The notes below the pieces were generated by a model, which was not told the DNA's origin, did not search any database, and saw nothing but the letters and a program-made list of their open reading frames with translations. Below, piece after piece: positions 15,882 to 22,679 of a DNA stretch of 34,481 nucleotides (positions within the stretch are counted from its first letter, which is position 1; each line of letters begins with the position of its first letter). The DNA is taken from the NCBI GenBank assembly GCA_944414825.1, contig CALYBN010000081.1, positions 1-34,481 of the forward strand, read 5' to 3'. The position numbers were made by a program, and so were the translations under genes. This DNA comes from an uncultured Rikenellaceae bacterium. GTDB lineage: Bacteria; Bacteroidota; Bacteroidia; Bacteroidales; Rikenellaceae.

Positions 15882-16628
15882 ATGAAACTACTGGAAGGAA
15901 AAGTGGCTGTCGTGACCGGCGCTGCACGGGGTATCGGCAAAGCCATCGCGCTCAAATTCGCATCGGAAGGTGCCAATGTCGCATTCACCGATCTGAACGT
16001 CGACGATAACTTCAAGAACACCGAGAAGGAGATCAACGACCTCGGAGTCACCGGAAAAGGATATGTCTCGAACGCCGCCAACTTCGAAGATACGGCCAAC
16101 GTGGTCAGCCAGATTGTGAAGGATTTCGGCCGCATCGACATCCTGGTCAACAACGCCGGCATCACGCGCGACGGTCTGATGCTCCGCATGAGCGAGCAAC
16201 AGTGGGACATGGTGATCAACGTCAACCTCAAGTCGGCATTCAACTTCATCCATGCCGTAGCTCCCGTGATGGTAAAACAGCGCAGTGGCAGCATCATCAA
16301 CATGGCTTCGGTCGTAGGTGTATCGGGCAATGCAGGACAGGCCAACTACTCGGCTTCGAAAGCCGGTATGATCGGCCTGGCCAAGTCGATTGCCAAAGAA
16401 CTCGGGCCGCGCGGCATCCGTGCCAACGCCATCGCCCCGGGCTTCATCATCACCGACATGACCAACGCGCTGTCGGATGAGGTGAAAGAGGGCTGGGCTA
16501 AACAGATTCCGTTGCGTCGTGGCGGTACGCCGGAAGATGTGGCGAATGTAGCACTTTTCCTCGCTTCGGATCTGGCCGGCTATGTAAGCGGACAGGTGAT
16601 CCACTGCTGCGGGGCTATGAACTGCTAG
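15882..16628 (+). CDS. fabG: 3-oxoacyl-[acyl-carrier-protein] reductase
   Basis: Encodes 248 residues of a short-chain dehydrogenase/reductase. FabG performs the NADPH-dependent reduction of 3-oxoacyl-ACP in fatty-acid elongation. Motifs are the T-G-A-A-R-G-I-G nucleotide loop near residue 13, N-N-A-G, the catalytic Ser in M-A-S-V-V-G and Y-S-A-S-K for the Tyr/Lys pair, then P-G-F-I-I-T-D-M. The C-terminus is [12 protein letters not shown], with three Cys in the last residues where V-C-G-G-M is more usual. No other fab genes are nearby. The start is fixed by the -7 box at 15845 and by similarity. Confidence 0.93.
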   Translation: MKLLEGKVAVVTGAARGIGKAIALKFASEGANVAFTDLNVDDNFKNTEKEINDLGVTGKGYVSNAANFEDTANVVSQIVKDFGRIDILVNNAGITRDGLMLRMSEQQWDMVINVNLKSAFNFIHAVAPVMVKQRSGSIINMASVVGVSGNAGQANYSASKAGMIGLAKSIAKELGPRGIRANAIAPGFIITDMTNALSDEVKEGWAKQIPLRRGGTPEDVANVALFLASDLAGYVSGQVIHCCGAMNC

Positions 16629-16661
16629 AAAAAAGGTACGATTCTATATCCATTACCTCAT

Positions 16662-16700
16662 AAAAAAGAGCTTCGGAAATATTCCGAGGCTCTTTTTTTT
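16662..16700 (+). terminator. fabG terminator
   Basis: The stem 16662-16678 with 16682-16698 contains one wobble and has a three-base loop. It ends in a run of T. Confidence 0.9.
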
Positions 16701-16952
16701 ATTTTCCAAAGATAAAACCACTTCGAAAGCCCTCTGGAAGGCAATCTGCCCGCCCAGAGTGGATCAATACACCATGCAAATAGAGCCATTTACGGCATCG
16801 GCACACCTAAATCGAGACATCGGGCCGTCGCATCCGGTTAGTTCCCCATGCCATGAATCCAGGGGAAGAGTATCTGCCAATCTTTCAGGCTTTAACATTG
16901 GAACGGAATTTGAAGTACCCTTACACGAAGCAACTTAAAAAATTTTATAACT
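16701..16952 (+). other. Intergenic stretch before the DUF4136 gene
   Basis: No gene is seen. Two small inverted repeats occur: CTCTGG/CCAGAG (16732-16737 and 16754-16759) and TTCCCC/GGGGAA (16842-16847 and 16862-16867). TAACATTG at 16893-16900 is one mismatch from a -7 box and could serve the downstream operon with a leader of about 50 bases. A minus-strand TATCTTTG at 16707-16714 points back towards fabG. None is convincing alone. Confidence 0.4.
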
Positions 16953-17594
16953 ATGACCATTAAAAAATTTCAATTTCTGCTGATTGTGCTACTAGGAGTC
17001 ACAATCGCATCGTGTCAGAAGGATCCATCCACTTCCGACCTTCAACAAGATTATCTGGTCTACACAGCCCACGATTCCGACGTCGATTTCGCCGACTTCA
17101 ACACCTACTACCTGCCCGACAGCATTCTTCTCATCGGCAACAGCGATCAAACCGAATATTGGAAGGATGCTGATGCTCAAGCCATCATTAATGCCGTTGT
17201 CGCAAACCTGACCACGTACGGCTTCCAGCGTTCGGCAGACAAAGAGACGGCCGATCTGGGTATTCAACTCAGCTATGTAAAAAAGGTTACCTACTTCGTA
17301 GGCTATGACTACCCCTACTGGTGGTGGTACTATCCCTACTACTGGTCACCCGGATACTGGGGCAACTGGCTGGGATGGCATTATCCGTATCAGGTATATT
17401 ATGGCTACACGGCCGGATCACTGCTGACCGAAATGGTCAATCTGGGAGCCGACCAGGAGAGTGGCAAGAAACTGCCCGTCATCTGGGACAGCTATATCGG
17501 CGGCCTGTTGACCGACTCGCAGAGCCTCAACCTCGAACGCACGCTCAATGCCGTGGATCAGGCCTTCGCGCAATCCTCCTACCTGAATAAATAA
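16953..17594 (+). CDS. DUF4136 lipoprotein with Tyr/Trp-rich segment
   Basis: Encodes 213 residues. The N-terminal lipoprotein signal ends at lipobox I-A-S-C (Cys21). The rest fits DUF4136: D-F-A-D-F-N-T-Y-Y-L-P, a helix with A-I-I-N-A-V-V-A-N-L, then A-D-L-G-I-Q-L-S-Y. A 35-residue aromatic insert follows at about residues 115-150; it contains 13 Tyr and 7 Trp and includes P-Y-W-W-W-Y-Y-P-Y-Y-W. After it come W-D-S-Y-I-G-G-L-L and a C-terminal helix. It is probably anchored in a membrane facing the periplasm or surface. The barrel gene starts 31 bases downstream, so the two form an envelope pair. The function is unknown. Confidence 0.85.
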   Translation: MTIKKFQFLLIVLLGVTIASCQKDPSTSDLQQDYLVYTAHDSDVDFADFNTYYLPDSILLIGNSDQTEYWKDADAQAIINAVVANLTTYGFQRSADKETADLGIQLSYVKKVTYFVGYDYPYWWWYYPYYWSPGYWGNWLGWHYPYQVYYGYTAGSLLTEMVNLGADQESGKKLPVIWDSYIGGLLTDSQSLNLERTLNAVDQAFAQSSYLNK

Positions 17595-17625
17595 CCGATA
17601 CAGACAACGTTAAATCAGCATCATT

Positions 17626-18258
17626 ATGAAAACATCAAAATATCTGGCCATAAAAGCGGCTCTGCTCACCGTCGTGATGATCGCAGCCTTCCAGCCCAGC
17701 AAAGCGCAGATTTTCTATAACACCTACATCAACGTCGACTGGCAGTACAACGTACCGCTGGGCAGTTCTTTCGCCGACAAATCCTCGGGTTGGGGTATGA
17801 ACTTCGAAGGCGGTTATTTCGTGACCCCTAACATCACCGTAGGTCCGTTCATCGCCTACCACACCAGCATCAAACCCATCGCACGACAGACTTTGGAGCT
17901 CTCGTCGACGGAAGCGCTGACTACCAATCAGAAACACACGTTGTTCCAATTGCCGTTTGGTGCCGTGGGACGTTACAACTTCATGACGGACCGTGTTTTC
18001 CAGCCCTACGTAGGCATGAAACTGGGTGCCAACTACGCACAAATGTCCTCTTACTATTACATCGTCAAACAATACCACGACACGTGGGGATTCTACATGT
18101 CGCCTGAGGTTGGTTTCAGCGTCTTTCCCAACCCCTCGCAACGTTTCGGTTTCCACATGGCTCTCTATTACAGCTATGCCACCAACAACGGCAAGGTATT
18201 GACCTACTCGATGGACAATATCAACAACTTCGGTATTCGACTCGGTATCTCGTTCTAG
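17626..18258 (+). CDS. Small outer-membrane beta-barrel protein
   Basis: Encodes 210 residues. A signal peptide ending near Q-P-S-K-A-Q is followed by alternating strands consistent with an eight-stranded barrel: G-W-G-M-N-F-E-G-G-Y-F, I-T-V-G-P-F-I-A-Y-H, Q-L-P-F-G-A-V-G-R-Y-N-F and F-Q-P-Y-V-G-M-K-L-G-A-N-Y. The last strand, N-N-F-G-I-R-L-G-I-S-F, ends in Phe as required by the BAM machinery. It resembles porin-fold 'outer membrane beta-barrel' families in Bacteroidota. It lies directly downstream of the DUF4136 lipoprotein and ends at a perfect palindromic terminator. The transported or bound molecule is unknown. Confidence 0.85.
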   Translation: MKTSKYLAIKAALLTVVMIAAFQPSKAQIFYNTYINVDWQYNVPLGSSFADKSSGWGMNFEGGYFVTPNITVGPFIAYHTSIKPIARQTLELSSTEALTTNQKHTLFQLPFGAVGRYNFMTDRVFQPYVGMKLGANYAQMSSYYYIVKQYHDTWGFYMSPEVGFSVFPNPSQRFGFHMALYYSYATNNGKVLTYSMDNINNFGIRLGISF

Positions 18259-18274
18259 ATACCTCAGATAGCAT

Positions 18275-18316
18275 AAAAAAGGAGGAGACCCTATATATAG
18301 GGTCTCCTCCTTTTTT
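18275..18316. terminator. Perfect 42-base palindromic terminator
   Basis: The whole segment is self-complementary. It runs from an A6 to a T6 end through a GGAGGAGACCC arm, with the loop formed from TATA at the centre. It lies between the convergent barrel gene and the deaminase, and can act on both strands. Confidence 0.93.
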
Positions 18317-18368
18317 GTATCAATGCCGTTCCGATTTTTTCCGTTTGCAAACGGCACCCTCAAAAGGT

Positions 18369-18968
18369 TTAATACTCTACCTTATCCTCCTTTTCGCTCC
18401 ACATGCGAAATGCCTTCAAAGCCTCGTCGCGGAGCATCTCCACGGCCGGGACCCGTCGGTCGGCCGGGGCCAGTTCGATCTCATCGTAAATAAACGAATC
18501 GTCGAAACCGATAGCAGCAGCATCCCGTTTCGTATTGCCGTAATAGATCTTCGTAATCCCGGCCCAATAGGCTGCGCCCAGACACATGGGACACGGTTCG
18601 CACGAGGTATAAAGCTCGCAACCGTCCAGTTTGAAATTCGAAACAACCGAACAAGCAGCACGAATGGCGCTCACCTCGGCATGGGCCGTGGGATCGTTCA
18701 GCAGCGTCACCGAATTGGATCCGCGCGCCACGATGCGCCCATCTTTCACAATCACAGCCCCGAACGGACCTCCGCCCTTCCGGACACTCTCTTCGGCAAG
18801 CGCGATCGCCTCCCGCATGAAATCTTCTTTTGTCATACCATTATTTTGAGTTAAAATTTCCGACTTTTCTGCATTTTTGGCAGAGTGGCTATCATCATGC
18901 CGTGCTGTCAAAGTCAATATAGCAATCATCACACACACGACCGCCAAGATCGAAAGCACCTTTCTCAT
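18369..18968 (-). CDS. Nucleoside deaminase (guanine-deaminase-like) with N-terminal hydrophobic extension
   Basis: Encodes 199 residues. Residues 45-199 form a cytidine/deoxycytidylate-deaminase fold: zinc ligands H96-A-E98 (Glu catalytic) and P-C126-P-M-C129. The G-G-G-P-F-G-A-V-I-V block resembles the small guanine deaminase family, which converts guanine to xanthine. The first 44 residues are unusual: M-R-K, a hydrophobic run to about residue 22, then a polar linker. This could be a signal peptide or membrane anchor. An ATG at 18836 would give the normal cytosolic length. The long start lies only 12 bases after the dehydrogenase stop, as expected in an operon. The family call is firm; the start is uncertain. 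Confidence 0.75.
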   Translation of the reverse strand: MRKVLSILAVVCVMIAILTLTARHDDSHSAKNAEKSEILTQNNGMTKEDFMREAIALAEESVRKGGGPFGAVIVKDGRIVARGSNSVTLLNDPTAHAEVSAIRAACSVVSNFKLDGCELYTSCEPCPMCLGAAYWAGITKIYYGNTKRDAAAIGFDDSFIYDEIELAPADRRVPAVEMLRDEALKAFRMWSEKEDKVEY

Positions 18969-18980
18969 CTCCTTGCCCGT

Positions 18981-20147
18981 TTAACGATACGATTGCGTAA
19001 AAATCCGGATCACATCCTCATCCGACAGCGGAGAGGGGTCATAGGCAAACAGACCGCCCATCGCATCACGGGCCAACTGCGCCATACGCGGAAAATCTTC
19101 CGGTTTGATTCCATAGTCCGACATCCGCAGATCGTCTACGCCGCAAGCAGCCTGCAGATCGCCCAGGGCATTGACAAAAGCCATCGGGCGATCCGCCTCG
19201 GCCACCCCGTTCAGATCTACACCCAGATTCTCGGCCATCTCCACGAAACGCTTCGGCGCATATTTGGCAAAATGCGTATAATAAGCCATCGAGATCATGA
19301 TCAGTCCCGCACCGTGAGGCAGACCGGGGTACATGCCGCTCATGGCATGCTCCAGCGAATGTTCCGACGTACAACTCGACGTAGATTCCACCATCCCCGC
19401 CAGCGTATTGGCCAGCGCCACCTTCTCCCGAGCCTCCAGGTTGCTGCCATCGGCCACGGCCTTGGGCAGGTAGTCGTAGATCAGCTTCATGCTCTTGAGC
19501 GCAAACACGTCGCTTACGGGTGTTGCAATATTGGCCATGTAACCTTCCGAAGCGTGAAAAAAGGCATCAAACCCCTGATAGGCTGTCAGATTGGCCGGCA
19601 CGGAGAGCATCAACTCCGGGTCGACGATCGACAGCACGGGGAAGGTTGCATCGCAACCAAACCCGACTTTCTCCTGCGTCGCCTCGTTGGTGATCACCGT
19701 CCAGGGGTCTGCCTCGGTACCGGTTCCGGCCGTCGTGGTGATCGCCACCACCGGCAGCGCCTCGGTCACGGGCTTGCCATTGATATAATCCCAATAGTCC
19801 CCGCCGTTTTTCGCCACGACGGCAATGCTTTTGGCTGAATCGATGGCACTGCCACCACCCAGTCCGATCAAAAAATCACATCCTTCTTTCCGGCAGAGTT
19901 CGGCTGCTTCGTGGACGTGGCTCTTCACCGGATTGGGGAGTACCTTATCGAAAACGACCGCCTCTACGCCGCCATTCTGCTGAAGCAGGGCGATCACGCG
20001 ATCGAGATACCCAAAGCGTTTTACGGATTTCCCATTCGTAGTAACAATCAAGGCTTTGTGGCCCGGCAATTTTGCACGGCCCAGCGCATCGAGCTGCCCG
20101 GCACCAAACAGGATCCGAGTCGGAATGTAATAATTAAACTGAGACAT
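18981..20147 (-). CDS. Iron-containing alcohol dehydrogenase
   Basis: Encodes 388 residues of a group III metal-dependent dehydrogenase, which interconverts alcohols and aldehydes with NAD(P)H. The nucleotide-binding motif G-L-G-G-G-S-A-I-D-S-A-K is near residue 95. T-A-G-T-G-T-E-A-D and the metal ligands in G-F-D-A-F-F-H-A-S-E-G-Y and H-A-M-S-G-M-Y-P-G-L-P-H-G are intact. It resembles the butanol-dehydrogenase-like branch, but the substrate cannot be read from sequence. It is the first gene of an operon with the deaminase. It is preceded by a structured leader of about 110 bases behind a TAGCTTTG -7 box. Confidence 0.93.
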   Translation of the reverse strand: MSQFNYYIPTRILFGAGQLDALGRAKLPGHKALIVTTNGKSVKRFGYLDRVIALLQQNGGVEAVVFDKVLPNPVKSHVHEAAELCRKEGCDFLIGLGGGSAIDSAKSIAVVAKNGGDYWDYINGKPVTEALPVVAITTTAGTGTEADPWTVITNEATQEKVGFGCDATFPVLSIVDPELMLSVPANLTAYQGFDAFFHASEGYMANIATPVSDVFALKSMKLIYDYLPKAVADGSNLEAREKVALANTLAGMVESTSSCTSEHSLEHAMSGMYPGLPHGAGLIMISMAYYTHFAKYAPKRFVEMAENLGVDLNGVAEADRPMAFVNALGDLQAACGVDDLRMSDYGIKPEDFPRMAQLARDAMGGLFAYDPSPLSDEDVIRIFTQSYR

Positions 20148-20261
20148 AAGCTATACTGTTTTTCATTCTCCGGCACTGGGTGAGGCATGCCCCACATGAC
20201 CGGCACCCATAATTCAACCTCTGCGCTCAATGGGCATTCATCGCCCGAGAGCGTAATCATA
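20148..20261 (-). promoter_or_regulatory. Structured leader / possible operator of the dehydrogenase operon
   Basis: On the plus strand, 20180-20195 reads GTGAGGCATGCCCCAC, a 16-base palindrome with one mismatched pair. It is flanked by the direct repeat CCGGCAC at 20170-20176 and 20200-20206, spaced 30 bases apart. Closer to the promoter, 20222-20251 can fold as CGCTC/GAGCG around GGGC/GCCC. It does not match a riboswitch class that I recognise. Confidence 0.45.
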
Positions 20262-20269
20262 CAAAGCTA
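20262..20269 (-). promoter_or_regulatory. -7 box of the dehydrogenase-deaminase operon
   Basis: Minus-strand TAGCTTTG matches TAnnTTTG. It lies after the PurF-family stop, so the operon can be transcribed independently. Confidence 0.6.
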
Positions 20270-20300
20270 CGAAAATATTATGGGAAAAACAGTCCTCTCT

Positions 20301-22172
20301 CTAACGCTTCTCGGTCTGCCCCTCGTAAAAATTCACAAAGGCACGGCTCACCAGCCGGTTTCCACCCGGCGTGGGATAATCGCCCGAGAAGTACCAGTCG
20401 CCGCCATGTGCCGGACAAGCCTCGTGCAGCCCGGCAAGGGTCTGATAGACAACCTTCATTTCACACGGGCACCCCACCGGCGTGATCATCCGTGCAATCT
20501 GGGCCGAGATCTCCTCATCCGTGAAGGGAGCATAGATCTCCTTCACATAGTTGACACACTGCTCTTTGGGCAGATTCTCCTGAGCCTTGCATTTGCTGTA
20601 CACCTCGTCGATCACCGCCTGACGGCCGCTCGCACGCAGCAGTTCGATCGCCGCACCAAAGGCAATGAACTCGGCCATGCGCGACATGTCTATACCGTAG
20701 CAATCCGGATAGCGCACCTGCGGCGACGAAGAGACCACCACGATCCTGTGCGGACGCAGTCGGCTCAGGATCTTAACGATACTCTGCCGGAGGGTCGTCC
20801 CGCGCACGATACTGTCGTCAATCACCACGATCGTATCGCGGTCCGGGGTAATCGTCCCATAGGTGATGTCATAGACGTGCGTCGCCAGGTCGTTACGCGT
20901 ACTCCCCTCTGCGATGAAGGTCCGCAATTTGATATCCTTGACGGCCAGCTTCTCCGTGCGCACCCTATGTGCCAGCAGCCGCTCGACCTCCTCCCGCGAG
21001 GGGTGTTGCAGCGCCAGGATCTGCTCTGCCTTACGGGCATTCAGGTAGTTCTCCAAGCCCTCCATCATGCCGTAGTAGGCCACTTCGGCCGTATTCGGAA
21101 TAAACGAGAAGACCGTATGGTCCAGATCATGATCCACCGCCCGCAGAATCGGTTCGGCCAGCAGGCGTCCCAGGGTCTTCCGCTCCCGGTAGATATCGCG
21201 ATCGCTACCCCGCGAAAAATAGATCCGTTCAAAGGAGCAGGGTCTGGGGTGTTCGGCCGAAAGGATCTGCGAACGACTTACCCGTCCGTCCCGTTTCACG
21301 ATCAGGCTCTCCCCCGGTGCCAATTCTCGGACCTGCTCCGCATCGACATTCATCACGGTCTGGATCACGGCTCGCTCCGAGGCTGCCACCACAATCTCGT
21401 CGTCCATATAATAATGGGCCGGACGGATTCCCCACCGATCACGGAAAATGAACGAATCACCACTACCCGTCGCACCAACGATCACAAATCCTCCGTCCCA
21501 CAGTTGCGAAGCACGGCGGATGACGCTCTCCATGTCGAGGCTGCGCTCGATCCGCTCATTGAGCTCCTGCCCGCTATATCCCTCCGCTTTGTAGTGTTCA
21601 TACCAGTGCTGCACCTCTTCGTCCAGCAGATAGCCCAGTTGTTCGAGTATGATAAAGGTATCGGCATTGTGGCGCGGATGTTGTCCCCGGGCCACGATAT
21701 CGGCAAAAACCTCGTCGACGTTGGTCAGGTTGAAATTCCCGGCCAGGCAGAGGTTACGGCTCTGCCAGTTGTTGCGTCGCAGAAAAGGATGGGTATAGGA
21801 GATGCCCGACCGTCCTGTGGTGCTATATCGCAGATGCCCCAGGTAGAGCTCTCCCACATAGGGTTGCTCCGCCTCCGGTACTCCTTCGGCAGCCGCCTCG
21901 GCCATCGCCCGATGCGCCTCGCTGAACACTTCGCCGATCGCCCCGCTTCCCAAGGCCCGGCTCCGGAAAATATACTCCGCTCCGGGAGGAGTATCGAGTT
22001 TGACACACGCCATGCCGGCACCCTCCTGCCCGCGGTTGTGCTGCTTTTCCATCAGCAAGTAGAGGTTATCCAGGCCGTAGGAGGCTCTGCCATATTTTTC
22101 ACGATAATAAGAAAGAGGCTTCAGCAAGCGGATCAGCACGATCCCGCATTCATGTTTTATCGCTTCGCTCAT
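20301..22172 (-). CDS. Amidophosphoribosyltransferase family protein, long form
   Basis: Encodes 623 residues, longer than classical PurF (about 470-510). PurF transfers the amide of glutamine to PRPP, the first step of purine synthesis. Cys9 in H-E-C-G-I-V is the predicted N-terminal nucleophile, after an eight-residue propeptide. The glutaminase part shows Q-H-N-R-G-Q-E-G-A-G and L-G-H-L-R-Y-S-T-T-G. The phosphoribosyltransferase part has V-V-I-D-D-S-I-V-R-G-T-T near residue 450, the PRPP loop. The C-terminal extension has G-C-P-C and A-C-P motifs. This long form is typical of Bacteroidota; whether it is the main purine enzyme or a second copy cannot be decided here. Its promoter is at 22202-22209. 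Confidence 0.85.
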   Translation of the reverse strand: MSEAIKHECGIVLIRLLKPLSYYREKYGRASYGLDNLYLLMEKQHNRGQEGAGMACVKLDTPPGAEYIFRSRALGSGAIGEVFSEAHRAMAEAAAEGVPEAEQPYVGELYLGHLRYSTTGRSGISYTHPFLRRNNWQSRNLCLAGNFNLTNVDEVFADIVARGQHPRHNADTFIILEQLGYLLDEEVQHWYEHYKAEGYSGQELNERIERSLDMESVIRRASQLWDGGFVIVGATGSGDSFIFRDRWGIRPAHYYMDDEIVVAASERAVIQTVMNVDAEQVRELAPGESLIVKRDGRVSRSQILSAEHPRPCSFERIYFSRGSDRDIYRERKTLGRLLAEPILRAVDHDLDHTVFSFIPNTAEVAYYGMMEGLENYLNARKAEQILALQHPSREEVERLLAHRVRTEKLAVKDIKLRTFIAEGSTRNDLATHVYDITYGTITPDRDTIVVIDDSIVRGTTLRQSIVKILSRLRPHRIVVVSSSPQVRYPDCYGIDMSRMAEFIAFGAAIELLRASGRQAVIDEVYSKCKAQENLPKEQCVNYVKEIYAPFTDEEISAQIARMITPVGCPCEMKVVYQTLAGLHEACPAHGGDWYFSGDYPTPGGNRLVSRAFVNFYEGQTEKR

Positions 22173-22201
22173 TGTTTGAGAACTTATAGATTCATTGCGT
22201 G

Positions 22202-22209
22202 CAAAGATA
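22202..22209 (-). promoter_or_regulatory. -7 box of the PurF-family gene
   Basis: Minus-strand TATCTTTG matches TAnnTTTG. The leader to the ATG at 22172 is about 25 bases. Confidence 0.65.
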
Positions 22210-22620
22210 GGTCCATTCCCTAAAATTTATCTCCTCCGATACCTGTCCCCACTAAAAATCCACCCTCTCCCTCTAAGATCAATATGCGTCCAAAACAATC
22301 TGAACAGCATCCGTTCCAAAGACTACTTCCCCTCCGCTCGGCGCACTCGATCTCAGACCAGGTATTCTCTCCGCACACCCATCGCACAAATATACATATT
22401 TTAGAAGAGCACCCCTATTTTTTCGCATATATTTTTCTAAAAAATATACATTACCATAAAGCACCCCCACAAAATTACATTAACACACAAAAATAATGCA
22501 AAAAAAAATCAACCACACTGTCTCAACGATTCGAGTCCACGGTTCGCCTCCTCGTAAAGGGCCAAAAGCCACATGCGCCCCGGTTCGGTTTCGCCCTCTC
22601 TACACAAACTCATGGTAAGT
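22210..22620. other. Gene-free stretch between glmS and the PurF-family gene
   Basis: No convincing gene, tRNA or terminator was found in these roughly 410 bases. Around 22420-22452 it is strongly A/T-rich with an imperfect inverted repeat (ATATATTTTTC / TAAAAAATATA). This is flanked by two AGCACCCC copies (22409-22416 and 22459-22466). A T-loop-like GATTCGAGTCC near 22530 does not form a tRNA arm. The rest shows nothing I can interpret. Confidence 0.4.
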
Positions 22621-22622
22621 CT

Positions 22623-22655
22623 AAAAAAAGGCAGTCAACACAAGTTTAACTGCCT
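22623..22655 (-). terminator. glmS terminator
   Basis: The arms AGGCAGT (22629-22635) and ACTGCCT (22649-22655) pair with a 13-base loop. On the minus strand the stem is followed by a run of T (22623-22628). Confidence 0.85.
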
Positions 22656-22679
22656 AATAAAATTTACGCGCTCTTATAC

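Noticed and set aside
15698-16345. N-terminal extension of glyA giving a 642-residue protein
   Set aside because: The extension has no match to serine hydroxymethyltransferase, lies opposite fabG and spans the fabG and glyA promoter region. The family start at 15697 is clear.
16707-16714. Minus-strand TATCTTTG behind fabG as an antisense promoter
   Set aside because: There is no -33 element and it faces straight into the fabG terminator hairpin, so a single eight-base match is too weak.
18969-18974. Shine-Dalgarno AAGGAG before the deaminase start
   Set aside because: It is directly adjacent to the ATG with no spacer, so it cannot place the ribosome on that codon. It was not used as evidence for the start.
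18885-19838. A 317-codon open frame on the plus strand
   Set aside because: It lies opposite the alcohol dehydrogenase and the deaminase N-terminus, and is rich in Arg/His/Gln as expected for an antisense frame.
20187-22223. A 678-codon open frame on the plus strand
   Set aside because: It is the antisense of the PurF-family gene and lacks any family motif; its composition is the Arg/His/Gln-rich pattern of a shadow frame.
22520-22580. Possible tRNA T-arm (GATTCGAGTCC)
   Set aside because: The bases flanking the loop do not pair, and no acceptor, anticodon or D-arm can be built around it.
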